Of a DNA stretch of 64,000 bases, positions 15,679 through 23,814 are shown in pieces. The notes beneath the pieces were generated by a model. That model saw only the letters and a list, made by a program, of their open reading frames with translations. It was not told the DNA's origin and did no database searches. The stretch comes from Lipingzhangella_A rawalii (GTDB lineage: Bacteria > Actinomycetota > Actinomycetes > Streptosporangiales > Streptosporangiaceae): positions 496,001 through 560,000 of the forward strand of contig NZ_JAVLVT010000003.1 in assembly GCF_031628175.1 (NCBI RefSeq), in the 5' to 3' direction. A program made the translations under genes and the position numbers. Numbering within the stretch: the stretch's first letter is position 1; every line of letters starts with the position of its first letter.

Positions 15679-16049
15679 CGACGGTTTCGCCAGCGTGTAG
15701 GGGCACGGTTCGTGCCCGGAAGGCTCATCCGGACAACGAGGACGTACGTTGTGCGCGTACGTCCCGGGGGCTGTCCAGGGGACGTCGGGAGTCCTGGTTC
15801 CGTGGATCGTCGGACTGCGAGCCCGTGGGGGATGCTGCGGGAGTGTTGACGCCCTGGGGTTGACTAATTGATTAGTCAGTTATCGCATCGTGGGATGGTG
15901 TGCGGGGATCACCGTTGACTCTCAGGTGCAAAAAGTGCCGTTGACTTCGCGATTATCGAATCTGGATTGCGGTTGGGTGGGGCGGAGAGAACGAAGCGAT
16001 AACAGCATTAGTGTTGCGACAATCGCTATACATTGCTAGCGTTTCACCA
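15679..16049. promoter_or_regulatory. Control region of the XRE-TetR regulator, rich in inverted repeats
   Basis: 371 bases without a gene. A perfect-arm palindrome TGACTAAT-TG-ATTAGTCA lies at 15861-15878. GTTATCGC (15879-15886) and its reverse complement GCGATAAC (15996-16003) flank a further GCGATTATCG element near 15949-15958. Four TTGAC elements occur at 15846, 15860, 15915 and 15941. A TATACA at 16027-16032 lies about 18 bases upstream of the regulator ATG, which has no ribosome binding site. The pattern suggests autoregulation, with different elements for the two DNA-binding domains of the regulator. Confidence 0.5.
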
Positions 16050-16949
16050 ATGCCTGACACAGCCATGGACGAGGTGCGGAGTCGAGTGCGGGACATCATC
16101 CGGCGCTCGGGGTGGTCTCAGCGCGCCTTCAGTGCCGAGATCGGGATGGAACCCACCAAACTGTCCAAGGCCCTGACCGGAACGCGCAGGTTCACTGCCC
16201 AGGAACTCATCGCCATCGCGGAGACGGCCGGGGTCACCGTCCACTGGCTGCTGAACGGCACCGACGACGCCACCACAGTCGCGGCGAGCCCCCGAACGGA
16301 CCCCCGGGAACGCGCCCGCCGGCACACGGTCGCCTCTCCCGCACCGGGACTCACCCCCGACGCCGGGCCCGAACACTCCCGAAAACGTCAGATCATCGAT
16401 GCGGCCTGGACCCTGATAGCCGAACGCGGCTACCACGCCGTGCGGGTCGCCGACATCGCCGCGGTGTGCGGTACGTCCACCGCCACGGTGCACTATCACT
16501 TTCCCACCCTGCGTGACCTGCTGGTGGAGGCGCAGCGCTCCTCGGTGAAACAGGCCTTCGACCGGCAGGTGGCCGTGCTGCACAGCATCGAGGACCTGCA
16601 CGCCCGCTTGCTGCGGCTGATCGAGCTTCAGCTTCCACATCCGGGCAAGCTGCGCATGGAGTGGTCGATCTGGCTTCAGGTGTGGACCTCGGCCACGCTC
16701 GACCCCGAGATGCAGGAACTGCACACCGAGTCCTATCGGCGGTGGCACGAGACCATGCAGCAGACCCTCGTCGAGGGACAACGCAGCGGCGTCTTCGGGG
16801 ACTTCGACACCGAAGAGATGACCAAGCGGCTGACCTCCCTGATCGACGGTCTGGGAATCAAAGTGGTCACTGGAATGCCCGGCCGCACCCTGGACGACAT
16901 GCGCGAGACACTGCACTCCGTCGTCGCCCGGGACATTCTGCGCTCCTGA
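16050..16949 (+). CDS. XRE-TetR hybrid transcriptional regulator of the carnitine operon
   Basis: A 299-residue protein with two DNA-binding domains. Residues about 6-70 are a Cro/C1-type helix-turn-helix (WSQRAFSAEIGMEPTKLSKAL, in the Cro pattern, ending TVHWLLNG). After a 35-residue Pro/Arg-rich linker comes a TetR helix-turn-helix at about 108-155 (YHAVRVADIAAVCG, STATVHYHF) and a TetR ligand-binding domain. The carnitine genes follow 157 bases downstream, so it probably senses carnitine or a betaine intermediate, replacing the AraC-type CdhR of pseudomonads. The ATG at 16050 or 16065 is likely; no Shine-Dalgarno is seen, suggesting a leaderless or very short leader. Confidence 0.78.
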   Translation: MPDTAMDEVRSRVRDIIRRSGWSQRAFSAEIGMEPTKLSKALTGTRRFTAQELIAIAETAGVTVHWLLNGTDDATTVAASPRTDPRERARRHTVASPAPGLTPDAGPEHSRKRQIIDAAWTLIAERGYHAVRVADIAAVCGTSTATVHYHFPTLRDLLVEAQRSSVKQAFDRQVAVLHSIEDLHARLLRLIELQLPHPGKLRMEWSIWLQVWTSATLDPEMQELHTESYRRWHETMQQTLVEGQRSGVFGDFDTEEMTKRLTSLIDGLGIKVVTGMPGRTLDDMRETLHSVVARDILRS

Positions 16950-17106
16950 ACCCCACGCTGCCCGGGCGCCCACGGTTGTCCCGAGGTCCCGACACGCCCT
17001 CGAATATCACGGCCCTGCGGCCCGCGCTGGTGCGGCCTGACCAGCCCGCCGCCCACACCCGAGATCCTGCGACACCCCGCGACCACCAGAAAGGTGACAC
17101 TGCACC

Positions 17107-18009
17107 GTGAACGAAACCATGAACCGTTCTGTGATCCTGACCTGCGCACTCACTGGTGCTGGCGACACCCCGGGCCGCAGCCCGCACGTGCCCGTCACCC
17201 CGAAGGAGATCGCCGCCGCAGCGGTCGAGGCCGCCGAGGCCGGTGCGAGCGCCGTGCATATCCACGTGCGGGACCCCGAAACGGGAGCCCCCTCCCGGGA
17301 GACCGCACTGTACCGAGAGGTCGTGGAACGCATCAGGGAGACCGGGGTCGACATCGTCGTCAACCTCACCGCCGGCATGGGCGGGGACCTGATCATCGGC
17401 CAGGAGGACCCCACGATCCCCGCTGCCGGAACCGACCTGGTCAACGGCCTGGAGCGGCTGCCCCACGTCGAGGAGCTCCTCCCCGATATCTGCACGCTCG
17501 ACTGTGGCAGCCTGAACTTCGGCGACGGCAGCCACGTCTACGTCTCCACACCCGACATGCTGCGCGCCGGGGCGCGCCGCATCCAGCAGCTCGGGGTGCG
17601 ACCCGAGCTGGAGATCTTCGACTCCGGCCAGCTGTGGTTCGCCAAACAGCTGCACGCCGAAGGGCTGCTCGACGATCCGCCCCTGTTCCAGCTGTGCACC
17701 GGCATCCCCTACGGTGCCCCGGCCGATCCCGGAGTGTTGCAGTCCATGGTGAACCTGCTCCCCAGCGGAGCACAGTGGGCGAGTTTCGCCATCGGTCGGA
17801 TGCAGATGCCCTGGGTTGCCCAGTCCATCCTGCTCGGTGGGCACGCGCGCGTCGGCCTCGAGGACAACCTCTACCTCAGCAAGGGTGTCCAAGCCACCAA
17901 CGGCCAGCTCACCGAGAAGGCAGTGCGCATCATCGAGGACCTGGGTGCCCAGGTGGCCACCCCCGAGCAGACTCGCTCCCGGCTCCAGCTGCGCAGCGCC
18001 CAGTCCTGA
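17107..18009 (+). CDS. cdhC: 3-dehydrocarnitine cleavage enzyme (BKACE family)
   Basis: A 300-residue beta-keto acid cleavage enzyme (DUF849). The zinc ligands are in VHIHVRDP (His51, His53), followed by the NLTAGMGG segment and a C-terminal VGLEDNLYLSKG. The family condenses a beta-keto acid with acetyl-CoA to give acetoacetate and a new acyl-CoA. With a carnitine dehydrogenase and a thioesterase downstream, the expected substrate is 3-dehydrocarnitine, giving betainyl-CoA. The order C-A-B is the same as in Pseudomonas cdhCAB. The GTG at 17107 has AAAGG at 17091-17095; an ATG at 17119 is an alternative. Confidence 0.85.
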   Translation: MNETMNRSVILTCALTGAGDTPGRSPHVPVTPKEIAAAAVEAAEAGASAVHIHVRDPETGAPSRETALYREVVERIRETGVDIVVNLTAGMGGDLIIGQEDPTIPAAGTDLVNGLERLPHVEELLPDICTLDCGSLNFGDGSHVYVSTPDMLRAGARRIQQLGVRPELEIFDSGQLWFAKQLHAEGLLDDPPLFQLCTGIPYGAPADPGVLQSMVNLLPSGAQWASFAIGRMQMPWVAQSILLGGHARVGLEDNLYLSKGVQATNGQLTEKAVRIIEDLGAQVATPEQTRSRLQLRSAQS

Positions 18010-18077
18010 GCACGTCGTTCACCCACCCGGGAGCCGTGCCGAGCGGCACGCGCCCCAGCGTTCAGACAAGGACCCCC

Positions 18078-19124
18078 ATGTACGAGCACACACCGCACCG
18101 CCCGGAGTCCGCGCACACCGTCGCCTGTATCGGCGCGGGCGTGATTGGTGGTGGCTGGGTGGCACACTTCCTGGCTCGCGGATACCGGGTTGTCGCCTGG
18201 GATCCGGCCGCCGACGCGGAATCGAAGCTGCGGCAGCTGGTGGACACCGCCTGGCCCGCGCTCACGGAGCTTGGGCTGGCAGCGAACGCCGGCCGGGACC
18301 GTCTCCGCATCGCGCCCACCCTGGAACAGGCCGTTGCCGAGGCCGACTTCGTGCAGGAGAGCGCGCCTGAGCGCCTCGACCTCAAGATCGACCTGCTGGC
18401 CCAGATCGACGCCGCGACGCCCGCAGAGGTGGTGATCGGGTCCTCCACCTCCGGCTACAGCATGTCCGAGATGCAGATCAAGGCCCAGCATCCCGAACGC
18501 CTGGTTGTGGGCCACCCCTTCAACCCGCCGTATCTGGTGCCACTGGTGGAGGTCGTCGGTGGTGCGGCCAGTGAACGCTGGGCTGTGGACTGGGCCGCGG
18601 AGTTCTACCGTGCGGCCGGAAAGTCCGTGCTGACCCTGGACCGGGAGCTGCCCGGGTTCATCGGCAACCGGATCCAGGAGGCGGCCTGGCGGGAGGCGCT
18701 GCACATGGTGGCCAACGGTGAGGCGACCGTCGCCCAGATCGACCAGGCGATGACCGATGGCCCCGGGCTTCGGTGGGCGTTCTTCGGGCCGTGCCTGACC
18801 TTTCACCTCGCGGGCGGAACGGGTGGCATGGCGCACATGCTGGACCACTTCGGTCCTGCACTCCAGGCGCCCTGGACCCGGATGGAAGCCCCGCACCTGA
18901 CCCAACAACTGCGCGACGCCATGGTCACCGGAACCGACGACGTGGTCGCCGGACGAGAGGTAACCCAGCTCATCGCCCAGCGGGATCGTCGGATGATCGC
19001 GGTGTTGCGCGCCCTCGAGGAGGTCGATCGCGCCGAGACAGCGGAGACAGCCGAGGGTGGCCACAGACACAGCGCACTCCCGGAAGGGGCCACCGGAACT
19101 GAGGAATCGGACGTGACCCCGTGA
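18078..19124 (+). CDS. cdhA: L-carnitine 3-dehydrogenase
   Basis: A 348-residue protein of the 3-hydroxyacyl-CoA dehydrogenase fold. The NAD-binding GAGVIGGGW starts at residue 19. SSTSGYSMSEMQ and VVGHPFNPPYLVPLVEVV match carnitine dehydrogenases, and GFIGNRIQEAAWREALHMV starts the C-terminal domain. It oxidises L-carnitine to 3-dehydrocarnitine with NAD. The last 25 residues form a low-complexity tail not needed for the fold. It overlaps the thioesterase gene by four bases (GTGA), so the two are coupled. Confidence 0.87.
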   Translation: MYEHTPHRPESAHTVACIGAGVIGGGWVAHFLARGYRVVAWDPAADAESKLRQLVDTAWPALTELGLAANAGRDRLRIAPTLEQAVAEADFVQESAPERLDLKIDLLAQIDAATPAEVVIGSSTSGYSMSEMQIKAQHPERLVVGHPFNPPYLVPLVEVVGGAASERWAVDWAAEFYRAAGKSVLTLDRELPGFIGNRIQEAAWREALHMVANGEATVAQIDQAMTDGPGLRWAFFGPCLTFHLAGGTGGMAHMLDHFGPALQAPWTRMEAPHLTQQLRDAMVTGTDDVVAGREVTQLIAQRDRRMIAVLRALEEVDRAETAETAEGGHRHSALPEGATGTEESDVTP

Positions 19125-19576
19125 ACCGGCCCCTGACCCAGCAGGTCCGACCGGAGTGGATCGACTACAACGGTCATCTCAGCGAGGCCTACTACGTGCT
19201 GGTCTTCGGCTTCGCCACGGACGCGCTCATGGAGCAGGTGGGCCTGGGCGCGAGCTACCGCGAGCAGCGCGCCCGGTCCCTGTACACCGTGGAGGCCCAC
19301 GTGCGCTACCTGCACGAGGTTGTGGGGCGCACGGACGGCGAGCCGAGCCGCCTCTGGGTCACGACACATGTGGTCGAGGCCGGTGCCAAGAAGCTGCGAC
19401 TGTGCCACGAGATGTGGTGGGGGGACACACGGGTCGCCACCGAGGAACTACTCGCCCTTCATGTGGATACCGCAGCGGGCCGCGCAACCCCGTTTCCCGA
19501 GGAAATCGTCGAGCGGCTGACCGGGCTGGTCGAACCGGAGCCCGACTATGCGGGACGGGCCGTGGGCCAGCGGTGA
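19121..19576 (+). CDS. cdhB: Betainyl-CoA thioesterase (hotdog fold)
   Basis: A 151-residue 4HBT-type hotdog thioesterase. EWIDYNGHLSEAYYVLVF near the N-terminus carries the Asp15/Asn17/His19 pattern. It should hydrolyse betainyl-CoA to glycine betaine and CoA, completing carnitine conversion to an osmoprotectant that can also be degraded. The role is inferred from operon order and family. The GTG at 19121 overlaps the end of cdhA, and a 9-bp hairpin terminator follows 5 bases after the stop. Confidence 0.85.
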   Translation: MNRPLTQQVRPEWIDYNGHLSEAYYVLVFGFATDALMEQVGLGASYREQRARSLYTVEAHVRYLHEVVGRTDGEPSRLWVTTHVVEAGAKKLRLCHEMWWGDTRVATEELLALHVDTAAGRATPFPEEIVERLTGLVEPEPDYAGRAVGQR

Positions 19577-19580
19577 GCCG

Positions 19581-19603
19581 GCACCGGGGCACCACCCCGG
19601 TGC
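19581..19603 (+). terminator. Terminator of the cdhCAB operon
   Basis: A 9-bp perfect stem (GCACCGGGG / CCCCGGTGC) with a 5-base loop, starting five bases after the thioesterase stop. It also lies 3' of the convergent GlsB-type gene. Confidence 0.65.
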
Positions 19604-19649
19604 GGTGCCTCCCCGGCGTTGCCCCAGCCCCGTCGAAGTTCGCCTCCGG

Positions 19650-19901
19650 TCAGCGCCCCCGGGCGTAGAGTCCGTCGGCCAGGGTCACGCCCAGCGCCGC
19701 AAGCAACACCTGGACGATCAGCACGAACAGCCACCAGGTCGTGAAGAGCACCGCGATGGCACTGCCGACGAAGGCGGCGACAATACCGATCACGATTGTC
19801 AGCCAGATCGGGAGATGTTGCTTGCCCGGGACGACGAGTCGGCCGAGGGCGCCGATGATCAGGCCTACGACAAGGGCGGTGATGATGCCGGTGATCTCCA
19901 T
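19650..19901 (-). CDS. GlsB/YeaQ/YmgE-family stress-associated membrane protein
   Basis: An 83-residue protein with three hydrophobic segments and the family pattern IGALGRLVVPGKQHLPIWLTIVIG in its first half (positively charged loop between Gly-rich helices). These transglycosylase-associated-type membrane proteins are often stress induced, but their role is unknown. It lies between the carnitine operon and the EndoQ-UvrD gene, which reads in the same direction from 109 bases upstream. Confidence 0.8.
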   Translation of the reverse strand: MEITGIITALVVGLIIGALGRLVVPGKQHLPIWLTIVIGIVAAFVGSAIAVLFTTWWLFVLIVQVLLAALGVTLADGLYARGR

Positions 19902-20009
19902 GCGGCCCTCCCAGAGTTGGTCTCGGTAGGCACGTACCCGCTGGTGAGCGGATCACGCCCGGGGTGGGAGCCCGATCTCCCGCGCGATGGTCCCACCCTG
20001 GTGCGGCCC

Positions 20010-23000
20010 CTACAACAGACTCAACTGGTGGGCCCGCCGTCGCGGCGGGGCAGCGGCCGCACTCGTCACAGCAGCCTGGAGCCCGGACAGCTCCCGCAGG
20101 AACGGCGAGGGAGTGCGTTGCTGGGGCGAGTCTCCGCGCCGCCGCGCACGGGCGTGCGTCAGGTACAGGTGGTCCTGTGCGCGGGTCATGCCCACGAAGC
20201 ACAGGCGCCGCTCCTCGGCATCGTCCTCCGGTTCCTCCTCGGCTCCCGGCCACCGCAGGGGCAACAGTCCGTCCTCGCACCCCACGAGAAACACCACCGG
20301 GAACTCCAAGCCCTTGGCCGCGTGCAGGGTCAGCAGGGACACCGCCTCGGCGCGCGGATCCAGGGCGTCCACCTCGGCTCCGAGGAGCACCTGCTCCCGA
20401 AACGCCGTCAGGTCCTCGGCATGGTCCCGAGCCAGGGGCGCCAAGAGCTCCACGGCGTGGTGGACCTCGCTCGCCCGGCGTTCGCGGTCGGCGCCCACCA
20501 GTTTCGACACGGCCGCTTCTGCGGCGGTGCGCAGCCGGTCCAGCACGGGAACGTCTCCGGCCGTGGCGCTGCTGGTGTGGGTGAGCTCCCGCAGAATGTG
20601 TTCCACACCCGGCCGTGCGCTCAACGGGTCGTGGGAACGCTTCTGGGCCGGGTAGCCGCTGCGGGACAGGGCGTCCAGGATCGCCGCGGCCTGGGCGTCC
20701 GTGCGGTAGAGCACCGCGATGTCGGCGAAGCTGAGACCGTCGCTGCCGTCTCCGTGTGCTCGACCGCTGTCCAGGGAGTGCAGCGAGGTTCCCCCCAGCA
20801 GTTGGTCGATGGTGTGCGCCACGAACGCGGCCTCGGCGCGTTCGTCTGCCGCGGCGTGGAGCGTGATGCGGGACGGGGCTCCAGCATCTGCGGGCGTGGA
20901 CGAGCCACCGCTGCGCATCGGCACCAGCTGCCGGTCCGCGACGAGCGTTACGGGGCGGATGGTGGCCAGCGCCCCGGTGATGATGTGTGGCCCACTGCGG
21001 TAGTTGCGGGTGAGCTGTACTTCGCGGGCCTCGGGGTAGTCGTCCCGAAACCGTAGGAAGTACCCCACATCGGCGCCGCGGAAGGCGTAGATGGCCTGGT
21101 CGGGATCGCCGATCACGGTCAGGTTCGCCGGCCCGGTGGCCTGTGTCGTGCCGGGAGGCGCGGCCGGGTCCGTGTCCCCCGGGGCCAGCAGGCGTAGCAT
21201 CCGGTACTGGAGTTCGTCCACGTCCTGGTACTCGTCCACGGTGATCCAGCGGAACCACTGCCGGTAGTGCATGCGCACCTGGGGGTCGGACTCCAGCAGC
21301 CGTACCGGCAGTGCCAACAGGTCGTCGTAGTCGACGAGGCCCCGTTCTCGGAGAGCAGTGAGGTAGCGGGGGATGACCACACCGTCCAAGTCCGGGTCCT
21401 CGTCGTCGGTAGCCCCGCCGCGGCGGATCCGCGACACCTCGGGACGCAGCCGACGGGCGGTGCGCTCATCGCCCACCACCGCGGTGAGTACCTCGTGCTG
21501 GACGGTCGCGTCGGCAACGGCAGGCTCGGAGCCCAGCCCGAGCCGGTCATGCTGTTCCGACACCATCAGATGTCCCAGCGCGTGAAACGTTGCCACGGTG
21601 ATGGACGTGGCGCGGTCACCCAGCAGCTGGGTCAGGCGTTCGGTCATCTCCGCGGCCGCCCGGCGGGTGAAGGTAATGGCCAGACAGGATCCGGGGTCCA
21701 CGCCACAGTCCTGGACGAGGTGGGCGATCCGGCGTGTCACGGTGCGGGTTTTGCCGGTGCCTGGCCCGGCGACGATCAGTAGGGGACCGCTGTCGATCTC
21801 CGCGGCTGCCCGCTGTTCGGGATCGAGCCCCGCCAGCGGCCCCGACTCCATAGAGTCGGACACCTCGGAGGTTGCTGTGGGGCGTTGTCCCGGGGCGTCG
21901 GTCCCGGAGGCGGCGGGTTTGCGGGGGGTTGGGGGTGGGGTGGACCGTCGCGTGGTGGCCCGCCCCGCCACGGTTGGGGCCTCGAACAGGGCCGGGGTGT
22001 CGGGTTGGCGCAGTTCCGGAAGCTCGCTGGGGTCGAAGAGTCGGATGGTTCCGTACTCGCCGTCATAGCCAGCTTCTCGGATCACCTGGTCCCGGCGCAG
22101 CCGTCGAATCGCCTCGGCCAGGGCTGCGGAGTCCTGTTCCAACTCGTCCAGCGGAACGTCGTCGAGGATCGCAAGCTCGGGGCCGTGCCGGGCCGTCAAC
22201 GCGTCGATTTCGCGCCGTACCCGTTTGCTCTTGGGTCCCACCCCGACGATCTCCCCGACGATCTCCGGTAGGGGAATGAGGTTGCGGAACCCGGCTGCGC
22301 CGTCGGGGCGCCGGCCCTCGGGCCGGTCCGCCAGGTCCTCGACCCGGTGCAGTACCCCCACGGTGACAGGCTTGCCGCAGCTGGGGCAGAGCCGGTCCCG
22401 GGCCCGCGTCTCGGTGGGGTGCAGCCGCTCGGCGCATTTGCGGTGCCCGTCGAGGTGATACTTGCCCTCCTCGGGGAAGAACTCGACGGTGCCTTCGTAG
22501 CCAATGCCGGTTTCGAGGGCGCGTCGGATCGCGTAGTAGTCGATCTCCGTGTCGAAGACGCTGGCCTCGCGTCCCAGCATGGGCGGTGAGTGGGCATCGG
22601 AGTGGCTGACCAGAGTGTAGCGGTCGAGCCCGGAGATGCGCCAGTTCATTTCCGGGTCGCTGGACAGGCCGGTTTCCAGGGCGAAGATGTGTCCGGCCAG
22701 GTCGCGGTAGCAGTCCCCGATCGAATCGAACCCGGCTTTGGACCCCAGCACAGCGAACCACGGGGTCCAGATGTGTGCGGGCACGAGGTAGGCCCCATCG
22801 CCGCTGTCCAGGGTGATCTCCAGCAGATCCCGGGAGTCCAGTCCCAGGATCGGGCGGCCGTCCGAGCCGAGGTTGCCGATCCGTCCCAGGCGTCGGTTGA
22901 ACTCCTCGGCCGCAGCAAAGTCGGGGAGGTAGCACAGATGGTGGATCTTGCGGGTCCGTCCCCCGTAGGAGTAGATGGTGGAAATCTCTACGGACAGCAT

Positions 23001-23273
23001 GAACCGCACATCCGGCGCCATCGTGGGGGGTGTGGCGGGCATGGCCTGGCGCTGGGCCCGGTCCAGCTCGGGGCGCAGGCGGAACAGTCCGGGTTCGGCA
23101 GGTTCGAGGACCTCATTGAGGTGTTGGAACCAGGCGGGATGGGTGACATCCCCGGTCCCCACCACGCTGATGCCCTTGCGGCGCGCCCACCAGGTCAGAT
23201 GTTCGATATCGCAGTCGCGGCTACAGGCCCGCGAATACTTGGAGTGGATGTGGAGATCGGCGTAGAAGCGCAC
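20010..23273 (-). CDS. Endonuclease Q-like PHP domain fused to UvrD/PcrA-type helicase
   Basis: A 1087-residue fusion. Residues 1-400 match the EndoQ (TIGR00375) family: PHP-type DLHIHSKYSRACS at the N-terminus, metal-binding histidines in SHSDAHSPPMLGREA, and the zinc-site CPSCGKPVTVGVLHRVEDLA. EndoQ nicks DNA 5' of deaminated bases and abasic sites. A Pro/Thr-rich linker (about 430-470) leads to an SF1 helicase with Walker A AGPGTGKT (about 502), TFTRRAAAEM, Walker B TVDEYQDVDELQ (about 679), GDPDQAIYAFRGA, and motifs V-VI (LHAAKGLEFPVVF, RLCFVGMTRAQDHLYL). Both active sites look complete. The likely role is base-deamination repair with nicking and unwinding in one polypeptide; this is inference. 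Confidence 0.87.
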   Translation of the reverse strand: MRFYADLHIHSKYSRACSRDCDIEHLTWWARRKGISVVGTGDVTHPAWFQHLNEVLEPAEPGLFRLRPELDRAQRQAMPATPPTMAPDVRFMLSVEISTIYSYGGRTRKIHHLCYLPDFAAAEEFNRRLGRIGNLGSDGRPILGLDSRDLLEITLDSGDGAYLVPAHIWTPWFAVLGSKAGFDSIGDCYRDLAGHIFALETGLSSDPEMNWRISGLDRYTLVSHSDAHSPPMLGREASVFDTEIDYYAIRRALETGIGYEGTVEFFPEEGKYHLDGHRKCAERLHPTETRARDRLCPSCGKPVTVGVLHRVEDLADRPEGRRPDGAAGFRNLIPLPEIVGEIVGVGPKSKRVRREIDALTARHGPELAILDDVPLDELEQDSAALAEAIRRLRRDQVIREAGYDGEYGTIRLFDPSELPELRQPDTPALFEAPTVAGRATTRRSTPPPTPRKPAASGTDAPGQRPTATSEVSDSMESGPLAGLDPEQRAAAEIDSGPLLIVAGPGTGKTRTVTRRIAHLVQDCGVDPGSCLAITFTRRAAAEMTERLTQLLGDRATSITVATFHALGHLMVSEQHDRLGLGSEPAVADATVQHEVLTAVVGDERTARRLRPEVSRIRRGGATDDEDPDLDGVVIPRYLTALRERGLVDYDDLLALPVRLLESDPQVRMHYRQWFRWITVDEYQDVDELQYRMLRLLAPGDTDPAAPPGTTQATGPANLTVIGDPDQAIYAFRGADVGYFLRFRDDYPEAREVQLTRNYRSGPHIITGALATIRPVTLVADRQLVPMRSGGSSTPADAGAPSRITLHAAADERAEAAFVAHTIDQLLGGTSLHSLDSGRAHGDGSDGLSFADIAVLYRTDAQAAAILDALSRSGYPAQKRSHDPLSARPGVEHILRELTHTSSATAGDVPVLDRLRTAAEAAVSKLVGADRERRASEVHHAVELLAPLARDHAEDLTAFREQVLLGAEVDALDPRAEAVSLLTLHAAKGLEFPVVFLVGCEDGLLPLRWPGAEEEPEDDAEERRLCFVGMTRAQDHLYLTHARARRRGDSPQQRTPSPFLRELSGLQAAVTSAAAAPPRRRAHQLSLL

Positions 23274-23814
23274 GGTGCCATCCTGCCAGGATTCGCCCGG
23301 AGGTGTGGCCCTCCCGTCAGCTCCCGATGCCCCGTATGAGCGCGACGTGTGCGCTTCCGGTTAGCCGGTTCGGATCGCGCGGCGGCCAGGGAGATCCCCG
23401 CCACGGGCCGGACACGCGGGACCCTCCGGACACCACCGTGTCCCAGTCCCAGCCCGTGGGCTCGAGTACCCGACGACCCGGGAGCTCCCCTCCAGCACTC
23501 CCGGGCCGCCGCGCACGGAGGCCCACCCCGCGCCGATGCCCCCCGACTGGCCTCGGGGCGGGAGTGGTTGTGACCCATCGGACCGCACCCGTGTAGCCCG
23601 GTGCAACGGTTGCGAGGGGTTGCATCCGGTGTGCGGTTTCCCGGTTTCCCGGACACCGAGGGTCGAGTCGTCCTACGATGCTCGGATTATTGCGCAATGC
23701 GTTCGTCCAATTGCCGTGGGTGTCTATCTGGTCTGGGTGCCGGGACCCCACGGCCGCGGGTGCAGCGACCGCCGTCATCGAGGATCACGACCACTCCAGC
23801 ACCGTGGAGGCCAC
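23274..23814. other. Divergent intergenic region, no gene seen
   Basis: 541 bases between the EndoQ-UvrD gene and the GAF regulator. Open frames here (for example 23195-23656 minus) are Arg/Gly/Pro-rich shadows. A 10-bp perfect palindrome ATTGCGCAAT at 23689-23698 lies in a locally AT-richer patch about 117 bases upstream of the GAF gene and is a candidate operator. GGAGG at 23806-23810 is the ribosome binding site of that gene. Confidence 0.5.

Noticed and set aside
19546..21258. 570-codon frame antiparallel to cdhB and in another frame of the EndoQ-UvrD gene
   Set aside because: Arg/Gly/Pro-rich shadow without motifs; the helicase frame on the same strand has all conserved motifs.
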